Assembly (NCBI GenBank): GCA_021401465.1 | Contig: JADDMT010000027.1 | Location: forward strand, 248,001-312,000 | Source of the DNA: Teratosphaeria epicoccoides | Lineage: Eukaryota; Ascomycota; Dothideomycetes; Mycosphaerellales; Teratosphaeriaceae | Direction of reading: 5' to 3' | DNA: 64,000 nucleotides | Program-made: the position numbers and the translations under genes | The notes under the pieces: generated by a model | Databases searched by the model: none | What the model saw: the letters and a program-made list of their open reading frames with translations, nothing else | Told to the model about the DNA's origin: nothing | Shown here: one piece after another, positions 10,311 to 21,255 of the stretch | Position numbering within the stretch: position 1 is the stretch's first letter | Layout of the letters: the number at the start of each line of letters is the position of its first letter

Positions 10311-12971
10311 ATGGCATACAAGGCCCTGGTCCTGGTCGCTAGTTTTGTGGCAACCTCTCTGGCTTCTCCTCGAAGTCGGCCGCAGAGGCGCGGCGACGAG
10401 GGTCATGGCTCTGGTGGCGGAGGCTGGGGAGAAAGCTCATCAGGCAATGGTGGGTATGGAAGCGGTGGGTGGCCCGGCGAAAGCACTTGGAGCACCACGA
10501 CAAGCTCACTGGCAACGACTTCGACCCCGATAATCACAACCTCAAGCTGCTTGGCTTCTACTGTTACCAGCGTATCGACTAGCGTGTCAACGAGCGTTTC
10601 GATCATTACAGCTTCAGCCAAGCCTTTGACTGTGTATCTCTCGGGATCGGCCACAACGGTCATTGTCAAGGAGACTGCTTCGGGAGAGACGTGAGTCATG
10701 CTTGGATCTGTCGATGGCTTGTCACTGACTAGGGTCTCTCCAGCGTCACTGAGACCTGCACGGAGACTTCTACCAAAACCATACAGAGCAGCTGTGCGAC
10801 CGCAACAGAGTCGATCCCACACGGCTGGAATGACACTGTCACGCAAACTGAATACGAAAGTGCAACCATGACTGCCTCGCAAATTGTGACATTGCCAGGT
10901 GAGGTGGTTGAAGGTCCGGACTGTTCTGAGCACTGACAGGGAGTAGGCAAGACGGTGACTGCTTATGCTACTTCGATTCTGGAAGAGACTCAGACGTCTA
11001 CTCTTACCATCCCGACTTCGACCTCTGTTATCACGATACTCTCGACAGCCCCAGCTGCTACGAGCACCATTACCTCGACCGTTTTCTCCGCCTACACATC
11101 GATTCAGACAGAGACAGAGGCTCCATTGACATCCTATCTGACTACCACACTGCCTGCCGGGCCGCCAAGCACTGTCTTTGAGACCACGACTCTTCCAGCG
11201 AGTACTGTTGTGCAGACGTCCATTCTGACCCTTCCAGCGAGTACGAGTGTTGTAACCAGCAGCGTTACTGGCACGCTCACGACTACGGTAAGCTGTTTTT
11301 GCAATCATAAGAGGCATCTCAGTTGTCGCCGAAGATCCTCTCATTCAGATCTGACGCATGAGCGTTTGCTGTGCTTTGCTGCGCGAGAACGTACTCCACG
11401 AGACAATGCTAATGGACCCTCCCAGGTCACGTCCATTGCTTCGCCATCGACTCTCACAAGCACTCTGACTCTGCCTGGCACGACGTCCACAGCCTATTCG
11501 ACGGCAGTCAGCGATATTACCATTACCTCCACAGCCGCTCCCAGCACAATATACCAGACTGAGTACTGCACGACGGCGATCACTGTGACAACGACTCAAG
11601 CACCATCGACAGTGTATGAGTGAGTATCTATCTCAATTGCAGCTTTTGGCTCCGGCCCGGGCCCACGACCAGTGCCCTCGATTCTACCCTAGATAGGATC
11701 GGGGAGCGCCTTGACTTAGCCGATGCGCCCAGTCATCTGTTCTTTATCTGGACAAACAGACATCATAATTCTTCGATCAGCTACGCCTGCAACTGCTACG
11801 ACCTTTGCTAATTTTTTTGGTTAGGACCAGTACTCTTAGCAGCACTCTCACAGAAACTATCACGAGTCGCGCCATTCCGTCCACAATCTTCGAGACCGCC
11901 ACTACCGATATAACGATCACGACGGTTCTGGCACCTGCTACCATATATCAGTAAGTCAGGCCAAAAGATGTTCATTGAAGTCGCCCAAATCGGGAGTTGG
12001 TCTCGATTCCTCTTTCTTTGCAAAACAAATCTGCCCCGGCCAACTCTTCCATCTCAAGCCAAGCCCGCTACTCGCCCCTCCCACGATGCTTTGCAGCTTC
12101 GATGGACAGAGCTTTTGTCTTTAACAGGCCATGTCCCAAGCCGTTGATGGCCTTGGCTGGATTGCTGACATGCTCCACTAATTCACCGATTGTATTGGAT
12201 CACTCGACGGCTGTGCGAGCTTTGATCTGATGCTGACTACTTCACGCTAGAACCAGCACCGCGACTGAGGATGTCACGATCGTCATCACGGCTGCGCCAT
12301 CGACTTCATACATGACTCAAGTCTACACATCCGATGTCACGGTCTATTACAGCCTCACCAGCACAGCCACCAATGTGATTACCACCACTCTGGTTGCAGC
12401 ACCCTCCACTCTTTACGAGACGAGCACCGCCGTGTCGGACATTACGTTGACGAGGTTCATCACATTGCCAGGGAATACCGTGTACTCGACTGCCACTCAA
12501 GACATCACCACGACGCTGTTTGATGTTTCAACCATCTATGAAACGTCTATTGCCACTTCCCTATCGGCGACGACAGCTCCGGGGACGACCACAACGGCTA
12601 CCGTCACTTCAGTCGTCAGTGAAGCTTGTGGATCTTCGACGATAACTGTCACGGCCTGCGGGTGGGGCTGTAGCCCTACCACACCAGTGTCATCAAAATC
12701 GACGACGCCACTGACCTCAAGGTCAACGACTTCAAGTACGTCTCAATCAACCACACCAGCGACCTCAAGTAGCACAAGCTGTTCATCAAGCACGATTTTG
12801 ACTTCGACTTCTTCGACGACAAGCTTGACGGCATCGTCCACTTCATGCTCCACGCCCATCATCTCAAGCTCTTCGGTCTATTCGTTCTCCAGCACACCCA
12901 CCGTAACATCCTGGACCGGTGGTTGGGGATCTGGCAACGGATGGGGCAGCACTCAAGCCGCCGGCTGGTAG
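10311..12971 (+). CDS. Secreted Ser/Thr-rich mucin-like cell-surface protein (638 aa)
   Basis: Exons are 10311-10690, 10744-10898, 10947-11287, 11426-11619, 11825-11950 and 12251-12971 (1917 nt, in frame). A signal peptide of about 19 residues ends at SLAS and is followed by a dibasic Kex2-like site (RPQRR) and a Gly/Ser/Trp-rich linker. The rest is almost entirely Thr/Ser/Val/Ala, arranged as imperfect repeats of the type APSTxYxT-ST-xxxDIT(I/V)T, then a Ser/Thr tail and a Gly/Trp-rich end. Heavy O-mannosylation at the wall or outside the cell is expected. No GPI signal (hydrophobic tail) is visible at the C-terminus. Several introns cut the same place in the repeat, at the xx|x codon before TST. 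Intron 3 (11288-11425) is 138 nt with no in-frame stop, but its Cys/Arg-rich translation is unlike the rest and it has good splice sites. Confidence 0.75.
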
Positions 12972-13927
12972 CAGACGGCCTCGCTCACATACAGACAAGA
13001 AAGGCCAGCATCTACCACGCTCTCTGCTCAGAACGAATGATGACGACAGAACACTGATACTTGTAATGAGCCGAAGAGCATCCTTCTATGTATGAGGCTC
13101 CCGGGAGATGATGGTGGAGTCTGACAAAGATAGATATGACCAGGCATCATATATCTGCAGGGGAAGCGTCATCTGCCCTAATACTGGGACGAAGGCATAA
13201 TCAATTGCAGGCTCGAATATAATGGAACGCTCTTGCCGCACACATTACTGCAGATAGGATCGCAAGCGGGTCAAAGATTACGCCTCTTCTCAGCTGTGCC
13301 AGCTCTTGTCGCTGTCAAGCTAGTGCATAGGTACTGATCTTGCATGTTCTTTTGGTGGCGATCGGGGAACGCAAGTCATGTCTAATTGGTAGCTACTTTG
13401 TGTCTCTGGAACATGTTTCTGGCCTCATTTGTTGTTGCTAAAGGCACATCGAGGGACTACATATGTAGAGAGTAATTACACCGATGATATCAGCACCCAC
13501 AGCTGATGGCGTCGCGGGCTTTGCGAGGGACCGAAGCCCCGAAGCCCCCGTCACATGGCACAAGCCGCAAAATGAAGCAAGTGGAGCATCATAGTCACGG
13601 TCGCACACGGGCATGAGGGCGTGCGAGATGGTCCGGGATCGGGTTCGGTCTGCAAACACCGCACCCTTTGTTCGTAATCATCATTGTTGGCGCCCTCACG
13701 CCGCGTTTGGAAGATGCGGACATAGCAAAGTGTCCGATGCGCCATGCATGCATGCAAGCGATCTTCTCAAAGACTGCATCGCTCTGATAGAAGCTTCATA
13801 AGGTAGGCTCCTCGATGCTGGGAATCAGGACTTTCCGCACCATCGATACTCCAACAATCCCCGCCAGTGGACACTGCCATCTTCTCTTCTTCTTTTTAGA
13901 AGCATAGATCGTTCGCGATCGCTCGTG
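12972..13927. other. Spacer, nothing recognised
   Basis: This is the 3' flank of the Ser/Thr-rich gene and the promoter of the MFS gene. I found no coding signal, RNA gene or repeat. Confidence 0.4.
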
Positions 13928-15813
13928 ATGGCAGCGCACGAGACGCAGGATTTCCACCAACAAGGCAGCTCCCAGCTGGAAGGGCGGGGAGAAGAGGAAG
14001 AGGAAGAGGAAGAAGCCTCCGGTCTGGACGAAAAGCAAAATGCTCAACACACTCCAACCTCCCATCCCATGCCCCAACTCGCATCCACACAATCCAGACG
14101 GAGCCAAGCCTCGAGGACCTCCCAGCGCTCACGAGGCCTCCTCGGCGCCGGCTTCACAGCAGGCCTCGGGGAAGGAAACTTCGATCGTGACACCGAGCTC
14201 GAAATGCAACGAGTGAAAAGCCATCGCAACCTCGAGCAAGGCAAAGAAGACGACCCGAATCTCGTCGAGTTCTCCGGCCCCGACGATCCCGGGAATCCTC
14301 AAAATTGGCCTGTGTGGAAGAAATGGACCATCACCGGGTCCCTGGGGATGATGTGTTTCGTCGCGACCTTCTCATCGTCTGTGTTCGCTTCCGCGATCCC
14401 AGAGACGTCGGAGCTGTTCGGTGTCAGTACTCTGGTCATGACTCTGGGCGTTGCGCTGAATGTGGCTGGATATGCTGTCGGGCCGATATTGTGGGTGAGT
14501 GTCAGTGTCAGTAGCCCACAGCCGACGAGAGCTGACTCCTGCTAGGGCCCTTTCAGCGAGCTCTACGGTCGCAAAATGCCTCTCTTCATCGGCTACGCCA
14601 TCTTCGCAATCTTCCAGATCCCCGTCGCCGTCGCGCAGAACATCGAAACGGTAATGATATGCCGATTCCTAGGCGGCTGCGCAGCCTGCGCACCTCTCGT
14701 CATCGTCGGAGCCTCCTTGGCAGATTTTTGGAATCCTGTTGACCGAGGTGTCGCCATGGGGGTGTTTGCCAGCTCGATTTTCGTTGGGCCTGCTCTGGTA
14801 AGCATCATAACTTCAACCCACGCCTGAGCTCAAAGACTCATCACCCGATCAGGGTCCCAGCATCGGTGGCTTCATGGTCCTCAACCCAAACATGGGCTGG
14901 CGATGGACAGCATGGCTAACGCTGATCTTGGCCGTCGTCCTTGGTCTCACCGGCTTCTTCCTGGTCCCCGAATCGTACGCTCCCGTCATCCTCCAAGGCC
15001 GTGCCAAGCGGATTCGCCACGAGACGAAGAACTGGGCGGTCCACGCCAAAGCCGATGAGCACGAAGTCGATCTCCGAGAAATCGCGACCGAATACCTCAC
15101 CCGACCGTTCCTAATGCTTCTCAGTGAGCCAATCTTGGTCGCAATGACATTGTACATGTCGCTGCTCTATGGTGGGGACTTCTTCCCCTCTACAGACCAA
15201 GCAAAAAATCCTGCTCACATTCGACACAGGCATTGTCTATCTCTTCTTTGAAGTCTTCCCCATAATCTACGAAGAGCAACGCGGCTGGAACGCCGGCGTG
15301 GGCGGTCTCCCATTCCTTTCCCTCCTCATCGGCATCCTGCTCGGCTGCTTCGTCATGATCTACCACGTCAAAACGCGCTTCGCACGCAAGCTCGCCAAAG
15401 CAGGCAAAGTGGTGCCGGAAGAGCGCCTCTTGCCGACAATACTGGGTGGATTTCTGCTACCTGCAGCGCTCTTCTGGTTCGCGTGGACCAACGACGTCTC
15501 CAGTCCATGGCCGCAGCTCATCGCGCTGGTCCCTGTGGGTATGGGCTTTATCCTCATCTTCGTCCAGGGTCTGACGTACATCATTGACTGCTACCTAATG
15601 TTCGCAGCCAGCGCAACAGCAGCGAACACCGTTGCGCGTTCGATCGTCGGTGCTGGATTCCCAATGTTCGCCACGGCAATGTTTAACGAACTCGGGGTCC
15701 CATGGGCCACATCCCTACTCGGATTCCTGACGCTGGCAATGCTGCCGGCGCCGATACTTTTCTATCTGTACGGTGCCCAGTTGCGGAAATTGAGCAAATT
15801 CAGTCCATATTAG
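13928..15813 (+). CDS. MFS transporter, DHA1 drug/polyamine-type (573 aa)
   Basis: Exons are 13928-14494, 14546-14797, 14853-15171 and 15230-15813 (1722 nt, in frame). A polar N-terminal tail of about 120 residues carries a Glu run and ends in DPGNPQNWPVWKKW, the hallmark that precedes helix 1 in fungal DHA1 carriers. The motif-A region GPFSELYGRKMPLF follows, then CRFLGGCAACAPL, GPSIGGF and the LYLFFE-type helix 7 start (IVYLFFEVFPIIYEEQRGW). Twelve hydrophobic segments fit. Members export drugs, toxins or polyamines by proton antiport; the substrate cannot be told from sequence. Intron 3 (15172-15229) has the slightly weak donor GTGGGG. Confidence 0.88.
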
Positions 15814-16358
15814 TGTAGTCAGCAGTGCCATAGCCATGGCCAGCTCGATTTGGCATTCGACAGACAGGCGCACAGAAAACTTCGCCTCAGGTAATCTCAT
15901 CATGCACATCTGATCTTATTTCAAAGCCTATACATAACATGGAAGGTCTCCTTCGTCACCAGGTGTATTGCTCACCTGCAATGGTCTTTGCTCAAAATGA
16001 ACCGCCAGGCATGCTTTAAATGCAAAGAGACGGCTCCACCAACCATTTTGATGTTGAAAGCATGTCCGGGTACCAGGTGGCGGCGTCTGAGGGCCTTCGC
16101 GACCCTTGCTCGTGCATCCTTTCATCGGAACGGCAGCGAGCAGCAAAGCGCCTATGCGCCATCGGGCACATGCAACCGTGACTACTTTCTTTTTTTTCCC
16201 GCCAGTCAACCCTATCACGTGCTTCATTTCCGCCGCCGGAACGCTCATATCAGATATCCGCCTGCTAAACATATACTTACTGGACCAGCGAATCCCAATC
16301 CTTCCACTCTCAACGCTGCAGATCGTCAGTCTCTGCTACTGGACACAAGTCACTGGGT
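15814..16358. other. Convergent 3' spacer
   Basis: This lies between the stop codons of the MFS gene (+) and the Pumilio gene (-). A pyrimidine run sits near 16187-16200. No gene was seen. Confidence 0.5.
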
Positions 16359-19300
16359 CTAGCGTACTCTTCCTCTTCTACCCTGCCCGCCCATTTGTCC
16401 TTGCATCTGTTGCTGTTGATAGTATTGTGGAACGTGAAATTGGCTGTAGCCATTGACGCCAAGCATAGGGCTGCCAAAGCCTTGCTGTTGGAAGCCCATG
16501 CCAGGCGGCACCATAGGTGAGGCACTCATGGTGTGTCTGTACGGGTCCATCATGGGCGGCGCGGGAGACGCGCTGCCGTAGGCCATTCCACCCGGCACTC
16601 CATTACTAATTGAACCAGCCGCATTACCATAGAGTCCGGGTGGCGCTTGCCTTTGTGCCTGGGCCAACATAGCCTGTTGATATTGAAGCTGCGGATTGAT
16701 GGGACTGATGCCGGCTTGGGACAAAGCGGGGCTGTGTGTATAGCCTGGCGTCACTAAGCCGGTGCTGTACGGATCGAATGCCGGCGAATCCAAACTTGTC
16801 GTACGCTCGAGCGCTGGGCTGACCCCTTGGTGTTGAGGAGTGCCAGAGCCATAGGCGGGTCGGCCAAACGCACCGGAGTTCGTTTCCAAATGCGACAGAT
16901 GACCATTTGGACGCGACTTGGAGCTGGACCTGCCATCCTGGCTCACGGGTGTGCCACCATGTCGAGTGCTCAGGCCAACCTCATCCATCAATCGCTTGTA
17001 GCCCTGTGTGGGCTGAGCCTTGAGTCGCAGCAGGACGTTATGGACGTTCTCCAAGCACTCTGGACGAATGTTGTCATCCAAGAAAGGCGTAGTGAGCACT
17101 TTGAAGATGAAGGTGGCACCGCAGACCTGGTCGCTAATGATATCGGTGAGGATCTGGTCCTCGTTAAACAGAGCCCGAAGGATGCTGTCGCGTGCCTCTG
17201 GCTCGTTACGCTGATTGATGATTTTCAGGACCGTCAAGTAGGCGACCTTGTGGGTGCAAAGGTGTACGAGATGAGGCGTCAGTCGTGGTGCGAGCACAGA
17301 ACGCCGCTTGGGGAATGTGCACGTGTCCAAGAACCAGGTGAGTAAGAGTGCACCGTTGGAGTTGGTAGCGAGCTGTACACTATGTAATGCAATGGCAGCA
17401 GCCATCAAACGTTTCTGATCGTTCGTGGCAAAATGGCTTTCCAAGCACGCTCGCATGGCGCGAGCACCGAAGCGGCCTTGCGCAAGATCCCAGAGACGGT
17501 TGAGCATGGTCTCAAAAATGAAGTTGTTGTTTGGCGACTGAAACCGAAGGCAACATTGCATCACGTAGTTGCCGTATTGATCGAGAAAGAGATTGACCCC
17601 GTGCGGTCTCAGCGCTTCAACGATCATGTGCATTTGCGCCGGCGTCCTGGCCACGTCAATGATCTTTTGTGCGGCCCAGGTACCGTTTTTGTGGACACCA
17701 ATCTCTGCGAGATGAGGAGCGATGTGCGCCAGCATAGCCTCCTTGGTCTCCTCAGAGCAGTGCTCGAAAAGCTTCTGCACGACCGTGTTGCCAAGGTAAT
17801 CTGAGGCCAGCTCGGCAATTTCGGGCAGCATGTCCATGGCAATGTTTTCAATCTCCATCGGGCTGCACGAGTTGTTGTCAATGCGCTTGCGAATCTCACG
17901 GAGCCTTGGCGCGTCGTGGACGCGGTTATGGTTGGGCTCTGCTAGTGCTGGAATCTCACGCTGATAGGCATTATAGCTCATCGCCGTCTCGAGGCTCGCA
18001 GCGATCCGCGCCTGATCCTCCGGCGACGCGCCAAACTGCTGAACAATGCAATCAATCTCTTCTCGCTTCTCAAGCAGATCCGGCGTCACTAGCGCTGCCG
18101 CGGCGGTCTCGGCATTGATATTACCACCTGCAGCTGCGGCAGTGGCGGTCGTGTGATCCACGCGGTTCTTTGACACGAAAGGATCTGGACTCGGTGACGG
18201 GTACGCGCCGTTGGGACCAGGCGTATTCGATGCGCTTTGCTCTTTGGCAAACCCGATCCGAATTGATCCGCATCCTGGGAAGATTTCCTTACCGTTGCAC
18301 TGTGCCTTCGCAGCGATTGCGCTTTCCAAGTTCTCAAAGTTGACAAAACCACAACTCTTGTGCGTGAGCACCCTGGCGAACTCGATAGGGCCGAATTGAC
18401 CGAATATGACATTCAGCGAAGAAACAGTCGTCGACGACGGGATGTTGCCGAGCCAGAGAGATCTAGTTGGGTGGTCAAGGTGCGGATCAAGACTGCCTTC
18501 GTAAGCCGTGTTCGGATCAAGCTGCATGCCTTGCACGGCCTTGGCCAGGCCGTTGTAGTCAGAGCCATCATTACTCTGCAGGTCGGCCGCAGAAATACTG
18601 TTCTCCAGACGAGAGGGTGTCGGCAAGTAGTTGCGAAGCACGCGCGAGGACGGCGAGTCCAGGACACCAGCAGTCCGCGCTCGTGGCCTGTTGGCGCTTG
18701 CAAAGTTCGCAAACGCTTGAACCTCGAGGTTATGTTGTCTCACTGCCTCGTGTATAGCGGCAGCCTGAGCAGCTGCCGACTCTGCAGTCGGCGTCATTTG
18801 CCCTGTCGCGTACATCTGCTCCAGCTGCTCAAGCTGATCGGCGTCCAACTCTTCGCCATCAGCATACTTCTCCTTGGCATTAACCGAATATGACCTGAAT
18901 CTGTTTGCAGTATTCCTGTTGTTGAAAGCATTGAGAGCTGCAAGCTGCTCGATAGTCACACCCTGCGCCTGGCCAAGCGACTGCGGTGAATCCGCCAGGC
19001 CCAAGTAGTCTAGAGTCCTCACATCATTGTCACCAGGTGAATCTCTGGGAGACGACGGCCCCTCCGAGGATCGGATGCTCTGTAGTGTCGTTGCGCGTTC
19101 TCTGCCTGCTAGCCAACTACTGGCGAATAGGGACGACCCAAAGGGACTTGAGCTGCCAATAAAGTTACGATGCGGCATCGAGCCTGCTCTTAGGCGTGAC
19201 AATAACGCCGCACTCGTTACTGAGGCGCCTGAGAGGGTCTGCTGGTCGAGTGACGGAGGAGTGCCAGGGTAGTACGGGCTGCCTGATGGGGTGGGACGGC

Positions 19301-19881
19301 CAGATTTGGACAACAGTGATGTTTGCGAGCTGTTGAGAGCGCTCACAGGAGGGAAGCGGGATGGCACAGTCCCCGCACGTGCGCGCCGAGCGGAGCTGGA
19401 GCTCGCGGCGGTAGTCGCAGCACCAGCTCCTGCCTGCCCAGCGTCGAAGTCCGGGAAGCTGTCGGAACCAGGCGATTCTGGTATCATCTCTCGCAGAGGT
19501 GTCGAGTGGCCACTGCCGCTTGTCGGAGGCCCCCATGCTGCTGACTGAATGCCCTCTTGTGCTTGTATCTCGCGCGCCCTGTTCGGATGTCAGATGTGTC
19601 CACGTCCAAGCTTTGCATGCTCTTGCTCACCTCTTCGGAAACAGCCGGCTGCCAAGCTCTTTCGACGGAGAGCCAGCCCCGGCGCGTCCAGTGCCCGCCT
19701 GACTCGAGTTGCCACTGCTCACGCCATTGCCCAACGGGTACCGAAGACCTGAACCAGCAGGCGGTTCCACAGGGGAGTCTGAGGCTGAACTTTCCTCTCG
19801 TGAGCGAATCTGCTGACCTGGATTCAATGAACCCAAGCCTTCCAGGTTCATCTTGAAGTCCGGTCGAGTGGTAGGAACCAT
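16359..19881 (-). CDS. RRM and Pumilio-repeat RNA-binding protein, Jsn1/Puf2-like (1156 aa)
   Basis: Exons are 19881-19631 and 19578-16359 (3471 nt, in frame). The 53-nt intron starts GTGAGC and has a CTGAC branch site. The long N-terminus is Ser/Gly-rich and disordered. An RRM spans about residues 453-530 (RSLWLGNIPSSTTVSSL, CGFVNFENLESAI). Pumilio repeats span about 650-945 (MLPEIAELASDYLGNTVVQKLFEHC, NLFLDQYGNYVMQCCLRF). The tail is Gln/Gly/Pro/Tyr-rich and ends in basic residues. The RRM plus PUF pairing marks the Jsn1/Puf1-Puf2 class, which binds mRNAs of membrane and mitochondrial proteins, rather than the Puf3 class. The start at 19881 is the first ATG of the upstream exon; a second in-frame ATG lies ten codons in. 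Confidence 0.88.
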
Positions 19882-21255
19882 TATGAATTATGGTGTCGAG
19901 CGTGCGTGGGGAGAGCTAAGACCGTGCAACAGTCGTCTGTACAGTGTAGTGTAGCCCAGACTCGCTCTTTCCAAGACCCGCTTGTCGTCCAGCACCCTGC
20001 AGCGCAATCACTCTCGCCAGTCCTCCACGTCAGCCAGTGCTCTACAGCTACCGGCGGCCAGCTCTTCAAGGTGGATGTGGCGGCTGCAGACACGCCGGAA
20101 GTCAAGGGTTTAGGGGTGGGTACTAGAGACTCGAGCGGCCTGAATGATGATATCGATCTGTAGGTCGGGAGGTGCGGAAGGTGTTGCGGAGTCTTCGGAA
20201 GGGGACAGGGAGTCGACGGAAGCGGCGTATAAATTAGGATGGAGGACGCAGGAGTTGGAATAGACAGGATCGGACTGGCGTTGTCGTACGGTGGGCAACG
20301 TCAATGACAGGACCTGGCGAAAGAGACAATAATACGGCCACAGATGGCGCCGCCGCGGTTCAAAGAGGAAGCAGGCGTGTACGGAAGGAGAAAGATGGTG
20401 GTAATGATGGCAGGAGGTGGACGTGCGTACTCGTCGGTAGGACCAGTAAGTAGTCGTACTAGCAGGTACCTGTGTAAACGTGGATCTGCGAGCGGCCACT
20501 CCCGAGTTCAAGGGTCGGTTTCGAGACGTTTCAAAGTGGCAACTGGGCTGCGACGGGGTTTGCGGATCGTCGAAGTCAGCGTGTAATAATCATCATCACC
20601 ATCATAAAATAATTGATCATAATAATAATTGATCATAATCAAACAATCAAATTCCTAGGTAATCAATAATTGTTCCGAGAAGATGGTGATGATGCGAGAT
20701 ATCAGGTCCGCTGTCTCCCGTCACAGCTCGCTTGTCCAACAGAGCTGTGACCCTTGGGCCGACGGTGGCAGAGTCCGTCGCCATCATCATTGGTCGCGGC
20801 GTGTCATCAATCTGAAACACAGAATGCCTTTGCAGCCCGCCACTCGACAAAGTGTGACCCCTCGACCACGTTGATGCCATCCAAACCCTCTGCGGTTCTA
20901 TTTGTGTGACGAGCTTGGCATCACGCCGCGTCGATTTGCGCAACTCGTCGAGCACCTGCACGCACGTGGGCGACTGCCAGACATCCGTAGGACCGTCACG
21001 TGCTTCTTGCCTACAACGCAGCAGCCAGAGGGTCGTTACATGTATGCTCAAGACCTCGATCTCGATTCCGACCAGGGCACGAGCCGTGCGCCAGCGAGAC
21101 ATTCCCCGTCATCCGGCTTCTCAACAAACAACCTACACATGACTCGTTGACACTGCTGACTGTACATGTACACGCGGAATGCCAAGACAGTACGCACAAT
21201 CCCCATCTTTGATTGTGATTCGCACCTTGTGTCTAATCGCAAATCACGTCTACTC
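19882..21255. promoter_or_regulatory. Long 5' region of the Pumilio gene and 3' flank of the P450 gene
   Basis: There are about 1.4 kb without a gene. The part next to the Pumilio start has CA/CT-rich blocks that may be promoter or leader. An AT-rich block lies at about 20580-20672. Confidence 0.45.
20605..20672. repeat. AT-rich block with two AATTGATCATAAT direct repeats
   Basis: Two copies of AATTGATCATAAT, each containing the palindrome TTGATCAA-like core TGATCA, sit about 20 bp apart and are followed by TCAATAATTG, within GC-balanced flanks. Confidence 0.7.
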
